The position numbers were made by a program, and so were the translations under genes. The notes beneath the pieces are model-generated. The model was not told the DNA's origin. It searched no databases and saw only the letters and a program-made list of their open reading frames with translations. From Gorsachius magnificus (lineage: Eukaryota; Chordata; Aves; Pelecaniformes; Ardeidae), in NCBI GenBank assembly GCA_034008185.1, contig CM067081.1:83100765-83164764 (forward strand): a stretch of DNA of 64,000 nt, read 5' to 3'. Below are positions 47,858-60,200 of this stretch, in pieces; within the stretch, counting starts at the first letter, position 1; every line of letters starts with the position of its first letter.

Positions 47858-50800
47858 GTGCTGCTTCCTCCTGACCTGGCTGCACACACTACTAAAGCAT
47901 TAAAGTTAAGCCAGCATGCTCAAAAGACAGCTCTGCATCATTTCCGTTTGCTGCCCCAATCGCAGATCAATTCCTACCAGCAGGACAACTCCCAGTTCAG
48001 TGCATGTTAGACTTTCCCCAGAGCCAAGCAGTATTATTTCTTTTGACATCAAGTTTATTTGCACTGAATATCTTATCTATCGCTTTTCTGTATGAAGAAA
48101 GACTGCCCACCTCCACAATCATTATTCTGCAAACTTTTCTCTATTCAGTAGCTCTCGCTTCTGTAGCAGCACTGGGACAACACATGAGGACAGCACGCTC
48201 AGTCATGAACACTGCCTAGGAAATCTCTGTGAGTGCTTGGCAGTGTTGCAGAGCCAAGCCTAGCTGGTCAGAGGTAAGGCTGAGCCTTGCCTGGCTCCAA
48301 ACCACACACAGTGTCCAAACAGCCCCAGCAGGGGAGAGTGCAGCGTAGTGCAGTGCAGTGCAGTGCAGATGCCAGCATCAACAGCAAAGGGCGACCAAGC
48401 AATGAGTACTACTGACATGGAGCTATTTCCCATGCAGTCATCACCCTTCTGCTCCCATTCATCAAACTAACTTCCCCACGAGCTGAGCTTCCCCCCAGCT
48501 TTTGGCTATTTCCAGTGGCAAATCATGGTTTCATAAGGTTTTGGTTCTGCTTTAAAAGGCCATTGTGAATCCTGTACCTAATCATCTGTTTAGAATATGC
48601 TTATAAGGGCAATGAGCCTACTAAATACTGTCTAGATGCAGACTGGAGCAGAGAAAGTCAAGCCCGCATTTGAAATCCACAGCTGAGCTTGGATTTAGAG
48701 TTCAAAGTTGTCAGATTTGGCTTCTTATAAGATCAAGGGCCCCATCCTCAGCCTGACTGATGCGGAGGAGACGCAGTCTCAGTCCCGCTGGCCATGTTTC
48801 CCTAACAGTGGAGAAAACCTCAGCTTGCAGAAAGGGCCTTTAGATAATTCTGTATTTCAGAGTCAGTTGACTCACCCAGCCTGGACAAAGGGACCACAGA
48901 GAGCTAATGCTGAGCTCTGCTAACTCACGCCTCAGGCCAGGCTGAGCCACTTTCAGAGATGAGAAGCCTTAAGTGGCCCCAAACATCCAGGGGTAGGGGG
49001 AATCAGGCCTGTCAGCACACAGTTCAGCTCCTAGCTCAGCAGGTACTGGGGGCTTGGGAGGGTCTTGAGATTCAGGGTTGGGGTCCAAACCCATATTTAA
49101 CTTCAAAGATTTGTGCATGGTTGTTAAGTCCTTCATTTTTTTTACAGATATAATGCACTGACTGAGCATAAAATGAGACTTCAGTATGTTGGATAAATGA
49201 TTTATTGCAGATTCATGTAGTTCCTAGTAATTATCCTAACCAACGTGCAGTGGATATGAAGAGTCATCATTCTTCTGCCTTGTCCCAAAGGAAAGACACA
49301 ACCACAGCTGCCATTCATCATGGAGCATAGATCTTACATGCACAGAATCCCTTTGCACACACACACCTACAATCATGGCTTGGAACTGAGCTTCTATTTG
49401 CTTCAGAGGCACAGACTACTGACAGAAGTTTATTCTGCTTTATGCTTAGTTCTTGCATTCTTGCACTTCTTACTAGTGACCTGCAATGCAAACATTTCCT
49501 CATGGAGACATTACTGCATGGTAACTCTTCTACGCCAGGATACATGCTCTACAGTCGAAAGGGCCCCTTCTCAGCTGATCCAGACCCTGGCTTGGATCAG
49601 ACTTACAACTTCTTATCTTGTATAAATAGCGAAAATATGTCTCGCTCTACCCTACAGCGCCAGGGTTGTTAGATTCTCAGCCAGAGAAGAGCCATTTCAA
49701 GAGGCTTCATACCAGTTGCAAGGGTTCAAATTTGGCCTTGCATAATTTTGACTGTGAGAGGAAAGGGTCGGGAAGGGAAGAGCAGTCTGATTCAAACCCC
49801 ACAGAGAGATAGGAAGGCTCAGAAAGGAGTGGGAAGCTCAAAGATTAACCCGATATTCAGTAGTCACTGAATCTAAATGAAACCTACTTTTCAGCTGTGA
49901 TGGAGTCTATTACAAACAGTAAACACAATCTCCTTCCCCATTGACATCCCAGTAGGGGTATTTGAAGAGAACACTCATATTTTCCATTTAAACTCATAAT
50001 CTTAAGAGTTCAGTCTAGGTTATGTTCTGTGTTGGGATGGGAATATTTGTACTTACACAGTTTATTGATCTGGGCTTAAGTTATTGTACTTAGAAAAGTA
50101 ATGAAAACAGGCTTTAAAAAACAGAGCAAGTAACCTTTAATCATCATTAATTTTGAAGCAATATCATACAATTCAAATTAGCAATGATATTGGTCTGACA
50201 CCTAAATATAAGTTTAGCCAGAGATTTACAGCTGCCTTCTGTTCACACTAATAAGACAAAGTGACATTCAAGCAAACCAAACTCCCCTATGCAGACTGAG
50301 ACACTGCAGCATCTACTATTTTTTCCTGAAAATGGCTGTAAACAATTATGAGAACCTGGACAAAAAGATGGTTGAGAAAACCTTCTTTTAGAAAGATCTT
50401 GCAACTGTTGAAATTAATGCACCTTCCTTTTCCACCCCCGTAGCAACGCAGGGCAAGAATCCCTTGCTTGATATGCGCAATAAAGAAATGTCCTCTTCAC
50501 ATTTCAGTGTCAAGGTTGTGTTGTGACCCTATATTTTTTGTATATGTCTCCTTGCTGCAAAGGAATTAAAAGTAAGAAAGACATTTTAAGGAGGGTAACA
50601 GAAACGTTAATAGCTGGCTTGATCTGAATTCAGATTAAGGAAGGACAATGGCTGATTTTTAAATAAGTGACTGCTAAAGAAATCCCCAGATGAGCTCCCG
50701 TGCTTGTAGGAAACCTCAAAATACTTGCTAGGAGGGAGCCTTGGAAGATCATTTAAAGTGTGGCTGCTTTTCCAGGGATCACCTCAGTCGTGCAAGGCTC

Positions 50801-53800
50801 CTCCGCTGCTGCTGTGTGCATACCCAGACCGGCCCTCCTGCGGCCTCTCCCTCCCCACCCCTGGCATTACGCAGTCTCCTGCTCATGGGGAAGGGCCTGG
50901 GGAGGGTCTCTCTCTCTGGCAGTTTTGATAGGAACAGTCTTCATTTGGCAACTCCTCCGGCAACCACTCGATTTTGTCCATCTGTTGTCTCCCCCAAACC
51001 CTGTACAATTTAGCATTTCAAGTACAATCAGAGACAACCAGGATGAAACAGAGCTGTTTCATTTTAAGGTGACCACCTCAATATGCATTTTTCAGGGACA
51101 AAAGCCTATTTTTAACACAGGGTGTGATCTGTGGCTTGAAAATCCTTGTTTGATGAAAGCCCTACCTTTTCCTTCTTCATGGAGATGCAGCATGAGGAGT
51201 CGCAATCCCTTAACAAACTCAGTGCTGGAGGGTGGGAAAGGCAATGGGCACACTAGCATGGGAGAGAGCACTTGCTCTATGTGCTAATCAACGCCCGAAG
51301 GCTGGTGGGAGACAGTTAAATTATCACACATGAAATTCCTGTCTCCCTGGAGATGAGTTTTTCTGCTGAGGAGGTAGAAAGGAGCAGTCACACTTTGAAG
51401 CATTTCTGGTGCACACATGGTTGAGGCTGAAATCTGCACAGTACTCCAGCAGAGGGACGAGTGATTTCCAATGCAAGGCACGAGGCACAGACAGGTTTGG
51501 GTGGCCAGGCCCTCAGGAAGAAAGCCTCCTCTCGGATGGGACAACAGGGGACTTTCTCTTTTCTATTTTCTTCCTGCTGTACCCCATGAGATTCCACAGG
51601 CACAAGAAAGATGTGACAGCTGAAGAAGAAAAACCCAGGCAGCTCTTCTCAGCCCCATGCTCCTACAGCTTTCAGCAGAAAAGTCTCCAGAACTGAGCTG
51701 CTGAAACAGTGTGGGGATGTGGGGAGAGAGGTCTCACTTTCCATCCAATCCACTTGTCAGCCTTTCTCTAGGGGGTTCCTGTTTTACAGACACCAGCCCT
51801 GGTCCGAACCACAGCGATGTCCAGTAATGGTTTTCTTATTGTGTCTGAGAAGCACTTTTCCCTTCCTGTTTTCCATCATATTTACACAGACCTGTGACGT
51901 GGGAGACTTTGAAGTCCACAAAGCTGAGCTGTGAAAACCACAGTCTTCTGGAAAAATAAATCCCTGCCAGCATAACTGTACTATTCTCCTTTTGGCTAAA
52001 TGGGTGAGGAAGTGAGAGCTGTGCTCCTTTTGATGGCGGAGACCCTGCAGGTGCCTCAGTGAGGACGGGAGGACACACAAGCCCTGCTTGGGCTCCTTTC
52101 TGAGATCCCAGCCAAGAAGAAAGCTGCTTCACACAACTGCTGAAGCAAAGAGCACATCCAGATTCACTTGTCTTCATGCTAGAAAATACATGCGGAGCTA
52201 AACCTCAGCCGGGAGAAAATATTTTTTAAAGTTTGTGAACAAATGCCATCCATTGCTTAATGGCATTTGCCTGATAGTAACTTCTGCAATAAGAGATGTT
52301 TTCATTCTCAGTCTCTGCATTTTCTTCTTCCCTTTTGAGCCAACAGGAATTGAACCTGTAAGTCAAAATAGCTTTCTGTCTCCAAACAGACTGAGTCAGT
52401 ACTGTGGTTTTAAAGAGATATGGCAATGCCAGTTACGAGGCAAGAGATAGGGAGAATTTCCTGAAAAAATAGGTTGCCATGCCATAAAACAGATACTACA
52501 GCTTCAGAGCTAATCTTCACTTAAAGAAAATGTTACTGCTGTATGAATCAACCGGGCTGCTTCCACAGCTGATACTGATGTGAGAATGTTTGCTTTTAAA
52601 GATGTAAAATGCTTTCTCACTTCACAGTTCCTGCACACCGCTATTGCAGGAGCAAAATAAAAGGATACTGTTCTGCCTCTGTGTTTTGTACTATTTAGCC
52701 CTCCCCCTTCATAAAAAGATAGATGCTTTCAAAGAAACCAGCCTACCGCCACATGCGTATCTATGAATCTACCTAGGATATGGGAAATGCATTTACATGC
52801 ATGCATTGCAATGGCATCTGCGCTGCGCAGAGCAGTGCTCGTGGCATATGTAGTGGGAGAGGGATTGCCAACACCCAAAGCATCACCGCTAATTTGTCTA
52901 CGTCCTTCTTTAGAGTGAAGGTTAATTTTGACACCAATCCAACAGATTGTGCAGTCAGTCAGTGTCTTGTTCGTTCCACTGCATAAAATGGCCCAGAGGA
53001 GGTGTGGCAGAGGTGGTAACCTGTACTGGGATCACGCTTATTGGACTGGTGTCCGGATCACTTGGCAGCCGACGCAGCCGTGCCTGGGGTTGGCCTTGCA
53101 GACATGACATTTCCACTGCCTCAGATGGCCGAGGAAACCAGGCCAGTTAGGTCAGCCTTAAAAATGAGGGGGAATTTAGCAATGAAGGTGACATTTTTTA
53201 TGCAATGAAAATATTCAGAGAAGCAGTTTGGAATTTGGGATAAAACAATTTAATTTTTTCCCCACTTTACATCTCTTCTTTTATTTACCCCCTGCCATCT
53301 ATAAAGACAAACTGCTCTGGAAAGCTAGTCACCCCTTACAAAATTAAATTATTGAACGGTGTGAGAGATCAGAAGATTTGGCATCAGAAGACATCAGGGC
53401 AACAAACTTGATGCTGAGTAACCTTGGGGCAGGCAATGACGCTGGGATTCCCTGGACACTGTCTCCTTGCACCTTGCTCTGCTCACTGAGAAGACCGGAG
53501 AAACAGCATAAGCCCACCCAAAACACCCCAGCTGAATTCAGAGAGGGAGAGAGGAAAACCAGCAAGGAGGCTGAGCCCTCCGGCCTCTGCCCGGACAGGG
53601 GGCTGTGCGGCAGCACTCCCGTACCCCAGAGTGACGTGGCTGGGAAGGTTGGGCTATCCCTTTTCAGCCAGGTGGGAAGGACTCCTCAGGTGCTCCACAT
53701 TGCTTTCCCGTTCATGAGCATACTCCAGAGCCCTCTTCTCCTTTCCCCAGGAGCATGGCCCTGCTCCACTCAATCTCATTTTATCAGGGCTGAACGAAAT

Positions 53801-54129
53801 TACAGCTGGTTTAGATCTAAGGACCTCACGATGAGTTTGGAAGGCAGACAAGATACTCAGCAAAAAAACCCCCAAAAAACTGGTGGGGAGAAGAGGAATC
53901 CAGAAGCAGCAGAAATGTTTAGGATGCCTTATTTGGCAAACAGGCTGCAACCCACAGAGGCTTCAAAGAAGCTGAGGCTGTGGCAATCCTTCGGTCTGCA
54001 TAGATAATGTCACCTTACGCTGGAAAAAGAAACCTCACCCATTTTGATATTATTAAAAAAAAAGGTCCACATACCACTTTAAAGGGAAATTTCCAGGATG
54101 GAAATATTTTAGGCGCTCCACATTCATTA
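47858..54129. other. Single-copy sequence, no gene found
   Basis: No gene can be supported. The longest open frames (175 codons at 50760-51287 and 209 codons at 53378-54007, both plus strand) show no domains, are rich in Pro/Ser/Arg from GC-rich DNA and have no splice or initiation context that stands out. A GTGCA pentamer repeat lies at 48348-48368. Confidence 0.5.
48348..48368 (+). repeat. (GTGCA)4 pentanucleotide repeat
   Basis: Four perfect GTGCA units plus one extra G, preceded by a related GTGCAGCGTA unit. Confidence 0.9.
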
Positions 54130-54380
54130 CCAAACTGCACTTTGGGTGACGGACTGCATTGGAAATTAAAAAATTGGCATTTTTAAATTATTTATTGTAT
54201 CTGCTTTTCTCTACTGCCATGAGGTTAGGCAATTAAACAAAACAGTTTATCATGGGGTTTCAATCAATTTTCCTCTCAGGTTCTCATGCGTGGAGATTAT
54301 GTTGAAGTGCTTAGCTTGTAAATACTGCAGGGCAATGTTTATTTGTTTAAAAGTGCTTTCATAAAACCCTGGAATGCTTT
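54130..54380. promoter_or_regulatory. Candidate conserved noncoding element
   Basis: This stretch is AT-rich and non-repetitive, with several homeodomain and Fox-like words (AATTAAA, CAATTAAAC, TGTTTATTTG) and no open frame. It is separated from GC-rich surroundings on the left by a sharp change in composition. Conservation is inferred, not shown. Confidence 0.25.
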
Positions 54381-56280
54381 GTTAACCCTAGATCACTTAT
54401 GAACAAACAACCATCCTCAGACTATGTCTTCTTCCATATATATACTATGGTTTAATCCTGCACTTAAAAGTGATTTTACAAAAAGTCCTATGATCCTTCA
54501 AATGCTTCCACTATTTTTTTTCTCACTAACCAACACACAGAGGTCACTTCTCTTCCTCTGCAGTCACTTTTCCATAGCATCCACTTCCCTCTGCCCATTT
54601 ATTTTTAATACTAGCAGTTTCATCTACAGGAATATATTTGTTATAGAAACAAACCCCTATATGTTGGAAACCAGAAACGGCTCTAAAAGGCAGTTGTGCC
54701 GGAAGAGCTTCCTGTCAGAAAATAGGTACAGCTTTAGCAGCAACCACTACTGCATGCTGGCTTTGATGTTGTTCAGATTTATTTGCTTTTTTTTTTTTTT
54801 TTTTCTTCATAATCATTTATCCCATCATAGTGCTCAGCTCTTTGAGAGAGCAGCAGGGTTATGGCCATGAGGGCTGCTGCCATGGCTGGGCCTGTGGGTG
54901 CTTTTATCTTGCTCTACGATCAATCATCCACGAGTTTGTCAGTGTGTAGGTTGGTAGGTATCTTCCAGGCATCTTCTTTGTGTCCTAACATATCCTCGTC
55001 CACTGCTGCTGGCTTCTCTTAATACCAGAAAGTTTTGTGAGCAACAGAATTAAGAGATTTGGCTCTGCCATCATGTATTTTACTGAATGTGCTAGAAAAT
55101 CAATAGCCCTGAGACATTTCTGCCAGCCGAAATTGGCCAGTGGATCTAAGTATGAAGGATACCTGCGCATACAAAGCACGTCTGCATCAGGCTGCTTCTT
55201 GGTAGGAAACCAAACTGAAGATATATGCCATGTTTCCAAGCCCCTCAGTTGGTTGGTCTCCTCACACATTCAACACCGCCCCTCTCCCCAGGAGACTCCC
55301 CAGCCCTTTTTGGGTGTCCAAGGAACAACAGCCTGAGGATTATCCCCTTCCTGGCCACTCTCCCAGGGCTTCCTGCAGACGCGCCATGTGGGAAGGAAGA
55401 CGCTCCAGTTGCCCAGTGACAGAGCCTGTGCTCGGGTATTGCTGCAGTTCAAGGGCTGCCAGCTGGCTTGTCTAAGGAGACCAGTACTACCTCCCACTGA
55501 CGTCTTCCTTTCAGAAGGAGGACCCGAGGAGAGGTGAGGCTGGCCCACCCTTCCCGTCTGCCATTGCCCTGCAGCGCTGCTGTTAACCACCATCAGGGAA
55601 TGAGGGCACTGGGAGCTCAGCTGGTAGCAAGAGCTGGCCCCCTCATAAGCCCAGCAAGGACCCAAATGTTCTCTCAGTGGGAGCCCTCAACCACTTGCCT
55701 CACTCCTAGATGGCCACTTCTGGGGCTAGACACCCACCAGCATTAAACTGCAGAACACTATTGAGGAGGGAGCCCCAAGAGGACATAAAATCACAAATTC
55801 AGATGGCAGTTTCCTTTTTTTTTTTGCCTGATAAAACTACCATTGTGAGGATCCACCGCCCATTACGCAGTGAAAGTCTTTCCTGAAATGCAGTTAATTG
55901 CAAACAGAGATGGGAAATGATGTGCTTCAGTCTTGGATTTCAGCATCCTCCTCGGTTGACACTGCTCAGAAAGCAGTCCCTGCTGCGGCCCACCTCCTTG
56001 CACAAACCTGCTTTCATGCAGCTGCGGAGACAATGTGGAGGAGGCGTCCCAAAAGCAAACGAAAAAATGCTACAGAGAATGGGCTGCTGCTGTGCAAGCA
56101 CCAAGGCCAAAGGCTGCAGCACTGTCAAACACGTGGGCGTTTCGATGTCGCCACTGATGTTTTGGCAAAGGAAATGAGTGCTCTCTGCCTTACAGCTTTC
56201 TGTTGGAGAGATGATTGATTTCCTCCTGAAACTGTTCTGATACCCAGTGGTGGTTACCTGAGAAAGCCTCATTCATAAAC
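54381..56280. other. Single-copy sequence, no gene found
   Basis: An 18-T run (54787-54804) is the only notable structure. The open frames (for example 148 codons at 54424-54870) are compositional and cross the T-run. No domain is recognised. Confidence 0.5.
54787..54804 (+). repeat. Poly(T) run, 18 T
   Basis: Eighteen consecutive T residues. It could be the tail of a minus-strand retroposed sequence, but I recognise nothing on its left or right that would support that. Confidence 0.9.
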
Positions 56281-56296
56281 CGTGGGTGGGTAATCT

Positions 56297-56340
56297 GGGA
56301 GGGGGGGAGACCTGTTTCCCCACCCCCCCCCCCCACCCCC
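56297..56340. repeat. G-run facing a C-run (hairpin or quadruplex prone)
   Basis: GGGAGGGGGGG at 56297-56307 is followed 11-15 bp later by CCCC, A, 12 C, A and 5 C (to 56340). The two halves are near-complementary and can fold into a GC hairpin. Each strand also has enough G tracts for a quadruplex. Confidence 0.7.
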
Positions 56341-56482
56341 GAGAGAGAAGGCTCTTACAGTTCAGCTTTGTTCTGGACTAAACAAGAGGAACAGCGCACA
56401 TGTGGTCTTCATTAGTGACGCTCCTTTGAAATGTCTCCAGGTCCTTGGGTTGTAACTTTAGCACACAAAGGGGTGGGGGAGC

Positions 56483-56593
56483 GAGGAAGGGAGGAAGGGA
56501 AGGAGGGAAGAATGAGGCTGTTGGAGCCATCCCTCTGAAATCCAGACATGGACAGACTTTTTCTTTCTTTCCTTCCCTCCTCCTTTCTTTCTT
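56483..56593. repeat. Polypurine tract facing a polypyrimidine tract
   Basis: A 30-nt pure purine run (56483-56512, GGAAGGGA-type units) is followed after 44 bp by a 37-nt pure pyrimidine run (56557-56593, CTTTCCTTCCC-type). A C-rich stretch then continues to about 56624. The arms are partly complementary (GGAGGGAAG against CTTCCCTCC). Confidence 0.75.
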
Positions 56594-57039
56594 GTTCTTT
56601 TCTTCCCCCACCCCCGCCCCGCAGGCACAGAATTGCTCTTAACCTTCTGAACAGGGAAAACATATTTTTAAAAAAATCCACTGCTCCTCTGTCAAAGCAA
56701 AACCAAGATGAATAATCTCTTCTAAATTGCAAGCATTAAATGACAGAGTGGAACAGTTATCATTTCATTGCTCTTTATGCATATGTGCTTGCGTATATGC
56801 TTTTGTGGTCGCCTGAAGCCTGTGAGTCTCCAGCAGCCTGGAGTCTAAAAAACGCTTTTGAAGGAGTGGTTAGAGAGCAAGCGGGAAGAGTGGGGACTGA
56901 TCTGGCAGGCTGAAGAAATGGATGTTGATTCCTGCCGGCTCATTAGGAACCATGTCACAGAACTGCAGCCTCATCAACATGCCTTCCCTCCAACTGCCTG
57001 GTGCTTCCTCATGCTTTAAACCCGTACACCTCTTCTCCT

Positions 57040-57255
57040 TCCCGGGAACACTAATGAAAAAGGAAGTAATTTGCAGAAAAAAAAAAAATGTCCATGATTG
57101 TGCCCATCAATTAATAGCATTTGGATTTCAGCCCCCATAAATTCACAGCTGCACACACATGGCTTTCCATACCAGCAATCAATTAGAAATTGATGAAAGC
57201 TAAAGAATATTTGCAGGAAAATAACCAACAGCAAATACAAAGTGTGTCAATTAAA
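57040..57255. promoter_or_regulatory. Candidate conserved noncoding element with a homeodomain palindrome
   Basis: About 215 bp of AT-rich, repeat-poor sequence holds several ATTA/TAAT cores: ATCAATTAATAG near 57107 and a perfect inverted repeat ATCAATT-AGA-AATTGAT at 57178-57194. There is also a CAATTAA at its right edge, just before the C-run. Paired ATTA sites with a 3-bp spacer are typical of dimeric homeodomain binding. Inference from motif layout; no comparison was possible. Confidence 0.33.
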
Positions 57256-57274
57256 CCCAGGGGCAATCTGGATT

Positions 57275-57287
57275 CCCCCCCCCCCCC
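57275..57287 (+). repeat. Poly(C) run, 13 C
   Basis: Thirteen consecutive C residues next to the candidate regulatory element. Confidence 0.9.
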
Positions 57288-60200
57288 GCAGCCTGCGGGA
57301 AATGAGAATATTTCATGCCACTGAGAAAATAACATCCACATTTCTGGTAGCGGAAGGCTGCTGGAGCATCCCTTTCACTCCTGAGTGGGTTTGGGAACAT
57401 CGACATGTTCAGCCGGTCAGGTGTAAAGCACGAAACTCACACACACACAAACACCCTTTTCCCTTTTGTGCTGCCTCCCCAGGTAATGGACATTCACGTG
57501 AGAGGGATGACAGCCCCATCACACGGGCAGGAATAAAAAGGTGCTGGCATGGGAGAGGCTCAATCCGCATAGGCGCAGGAAGGCAACAGCCCAGACCGGC
57601 ATCAGAAACAGCCATCCTTTCATGGCCGGGCCTGAGGAGGCCATCAGATCAGGCTATAGGAAAAGCTTCTCTCTGTGCAGTCCTCACCATAACTGCTGAA
57701 ACAGAGATATTTCTGCCCAGCAGAAAACCGCTGTTGATGCTCGCAGTGCAGTGTACTCAGAGTTGTGATTAGCAGCTGCAAGCAGGGGGTTGATGCCTGG
57801 GCTTCTTCACAGTCACTCGGTCCCTAGAAGGTGTTTTGCCTTTGTGGTCCTCTTTGTCCACCCTTTCCTTTCTACCAATGCTATAACATACAACATACCA
57901 AGGGCATACAGCGCTCTAATAGCACTATTGCCTAAAGCGCAGTCCAGGCACTGTTTAACAAATGGTGCTTGTACAACAGCATGAATGCTATACATAGCTG
58001 TGAGTTACTATACTTAAATGGACAACACTTTTCGCCTTGCCTACATAAGGATTTGCCATTTAACATCAACATGAGGCTGCATAACATCATTCCAGTTAGC
58101 ATATAAAAAATGTTGGGCTCTTGGGCTAAATCTCATGGCACCAAAGTGGTTCTTTGGCAAATGCTGCTTTGGTCCATTGCGTCCACCCAGCACCACTTAC
58201 AGATCATGACATAGCCTGTCCTCTGCTCGTCCTTGACCACAGGGCAGAGGGGCTCCAGCACTTGGGCAGAACTGGGCAAGTTCTCCATCATCGTCCTAAT
58301 AGTCACTATGACTATTGTGTCCTGATTTCGGTTTTCCACGGCATCACTCCACAGGGCTTCCTGCCGACTGTGAAACAATCTTGCGAAATGTCAGAACGTG
58401 CAAGAAGGGTGCAGGAGTGAATGGTACAGGCTATTTCACACTCACAAGATATTAATCCAGGAAAAAAAAAAAACCCTTAGCTGGCCTTCATTAAGCACAA
58501 GTGCTCACAGGCTAGGTATGAAGATGTAGGAGTCACCTCCTTTGGTTCCTCTTTCTGTACATGATAATAAAATGCAGGAAGATATTGTTCTCCCTGTGAC
58601 CCACAAAATTTTATCTATAAAATGATATACTGAAAACTCCCTAACTTTCAGGTGGGTAGATAAACTTCATTAAGTTATAAAAAAATGCTTAGAGAAATGG
58701 GTGTAGTGTTTTGAAGCATGATCATGACTAATCACATATTTTAGGAAATCAGTGCACAAACAGCCTCACTCTAATCTCCCGGCAGTTTCACAGCCAGGCA
58801 GCTCTCCCAGTTGATAGCCAGGGAGATCAGAATTGGGCCCAAAGCAGTCATTTTTATACCACTTGGTATCCTAGTAATGGCTACAAAAAGGGAATATAAA
58901 CCTTTTGTCTCTGTACTTCCACAGACACATTTCCTGTGTATTTATTGCACTTCATTCACAGGTATTTCTAAAACCCTGGGATCACTCCTGCCCCTGTAGC
59001 TCTTTAAATACTCGTTCGTGGCAGAAAACCAGCTCTGAACAACAGAGGCTGCCATGGCCTGCTTCTTATCTCACCTTCCCCGCCTAATCTTCTTATAATG
59101 CCATTGGCTTCAATAGACACATCCCTGATTAATGCCACTGTAAATAAGATCAAATCAGACTATAGCCCACGTTGTTCTATGTGAAGACATACAAAATAGT
59201 TGAAGGTAGCCAACTAAAATCTTCCATTCAGTAATAGAACTAGAAATCTTTTTATTCTAAGAAGTCAAAAAGGTTGGCTTACATAAATGCCAGTTACCAA
59301 ATAGGTAAAAAGGATTAGTATCAATACACACCTGAAAGTCAGATTAATACAAGCTTAACATGTATGATGCTATTTCATTCCAGACCGGGTCACTAACGGC
59401 CACAGATATGATTGCACCTTCACTTTCGAGGTGTGACCACAGACCATGCAGGCGTTCCTTACTCATTTACGGTGCCAGGTAAAACGTGCCATAAAAACCA
59501 GTGCTGTCCTCCAGCTGTGCCGGTAGAGCTCTTGCTACCTTGGTAGTCCAAGTGGCCCACTTCTGAATGCACATGGGCTCCTATAAAAAAATCTGTGTGT
59601 TTGCCAGAGCCTCCTGACACAAAGGCAAGGAGCTCTGGTAAGCAAGGGGTGAGAAAAATTTAAAATTCAGATCATGAGAAGTAATAAAGTAGTTCAGCAT
59701 TTCAGTCTGTCTTTGAGAATGAAGTTGATCATTGTTCTTTTGATTCCTTTTCTGTTGCATGTGAAATAAAAACTAAGCAAAACTGAAAACGATCTTTAAA
59801 AAAGACTCACATAGCAAGACCTTAAAAGTTAAAGTTTATATATTCATCACAAAAGTTCACAAAAAAACTCTGTCAGTGTTGCAAACTGCACTGGCCATCA
59901 GACAGCTTTTTTTTACTTTTACAGAGGATTATATCTGTAGCATGCAGAGGTACATTGTAGATGAGCACACATTGAGTGATGAATCACTTTATATTTCAGA
60001 GGAGCACATATTTCTTGAGATAAGTCCATATTTCTGTTTGTATCAGAATATCAATGATGTCATTTCTGCCCTGTGTTATTCTGAATATTTCTGTTGCCTA
60101 TAGGGACTAGAAATTGCAGATGCAGGCAGAGATTTTTTTCTGAGTTAAATAAACATTTTCAACCAGTTTGAATTTTGGTTTCAGGTTTCAAGTTCAAACT

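Noticed and set aside
48348..48368. CRISPR-like or regulatory array
   Set aside because: It is a plain perfect pentanucleotide repeat without spacers.
50760..51287. 175-codon plus-strand open frame
   Set aside because: An Ala/Pro/Ser-rich start from a GC patch, overlapping two other frames of similar length; this is compositional.
53378..54007. 209-codon plus-strand open frame
   Set aside because: This is the longest non-transposon frame, but it has no recognisable domain, the composition of GC-rich random sequence and no splice context. Open length alone at this size is not evidence.
54787..54804. Poly(T) as tail of a minus-strand retropseudogene
   Set aside because: No gene-like sequence on the expected side and no flanking duplication seen.
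57242..57772. 176-codon plus-strand open frame
   Set aside because: It reads through a 13-C homopolymer whose length would shift the frame, and the translation starts with a proline run from that tract. No domain.
59510..59570. tRNA-like words (GGTAGAGCTC)
   Set aside because: It resembles a D-arm, but there is no B-box/T-arm (GGTTCRA) at the right distance and no cloverleaf.
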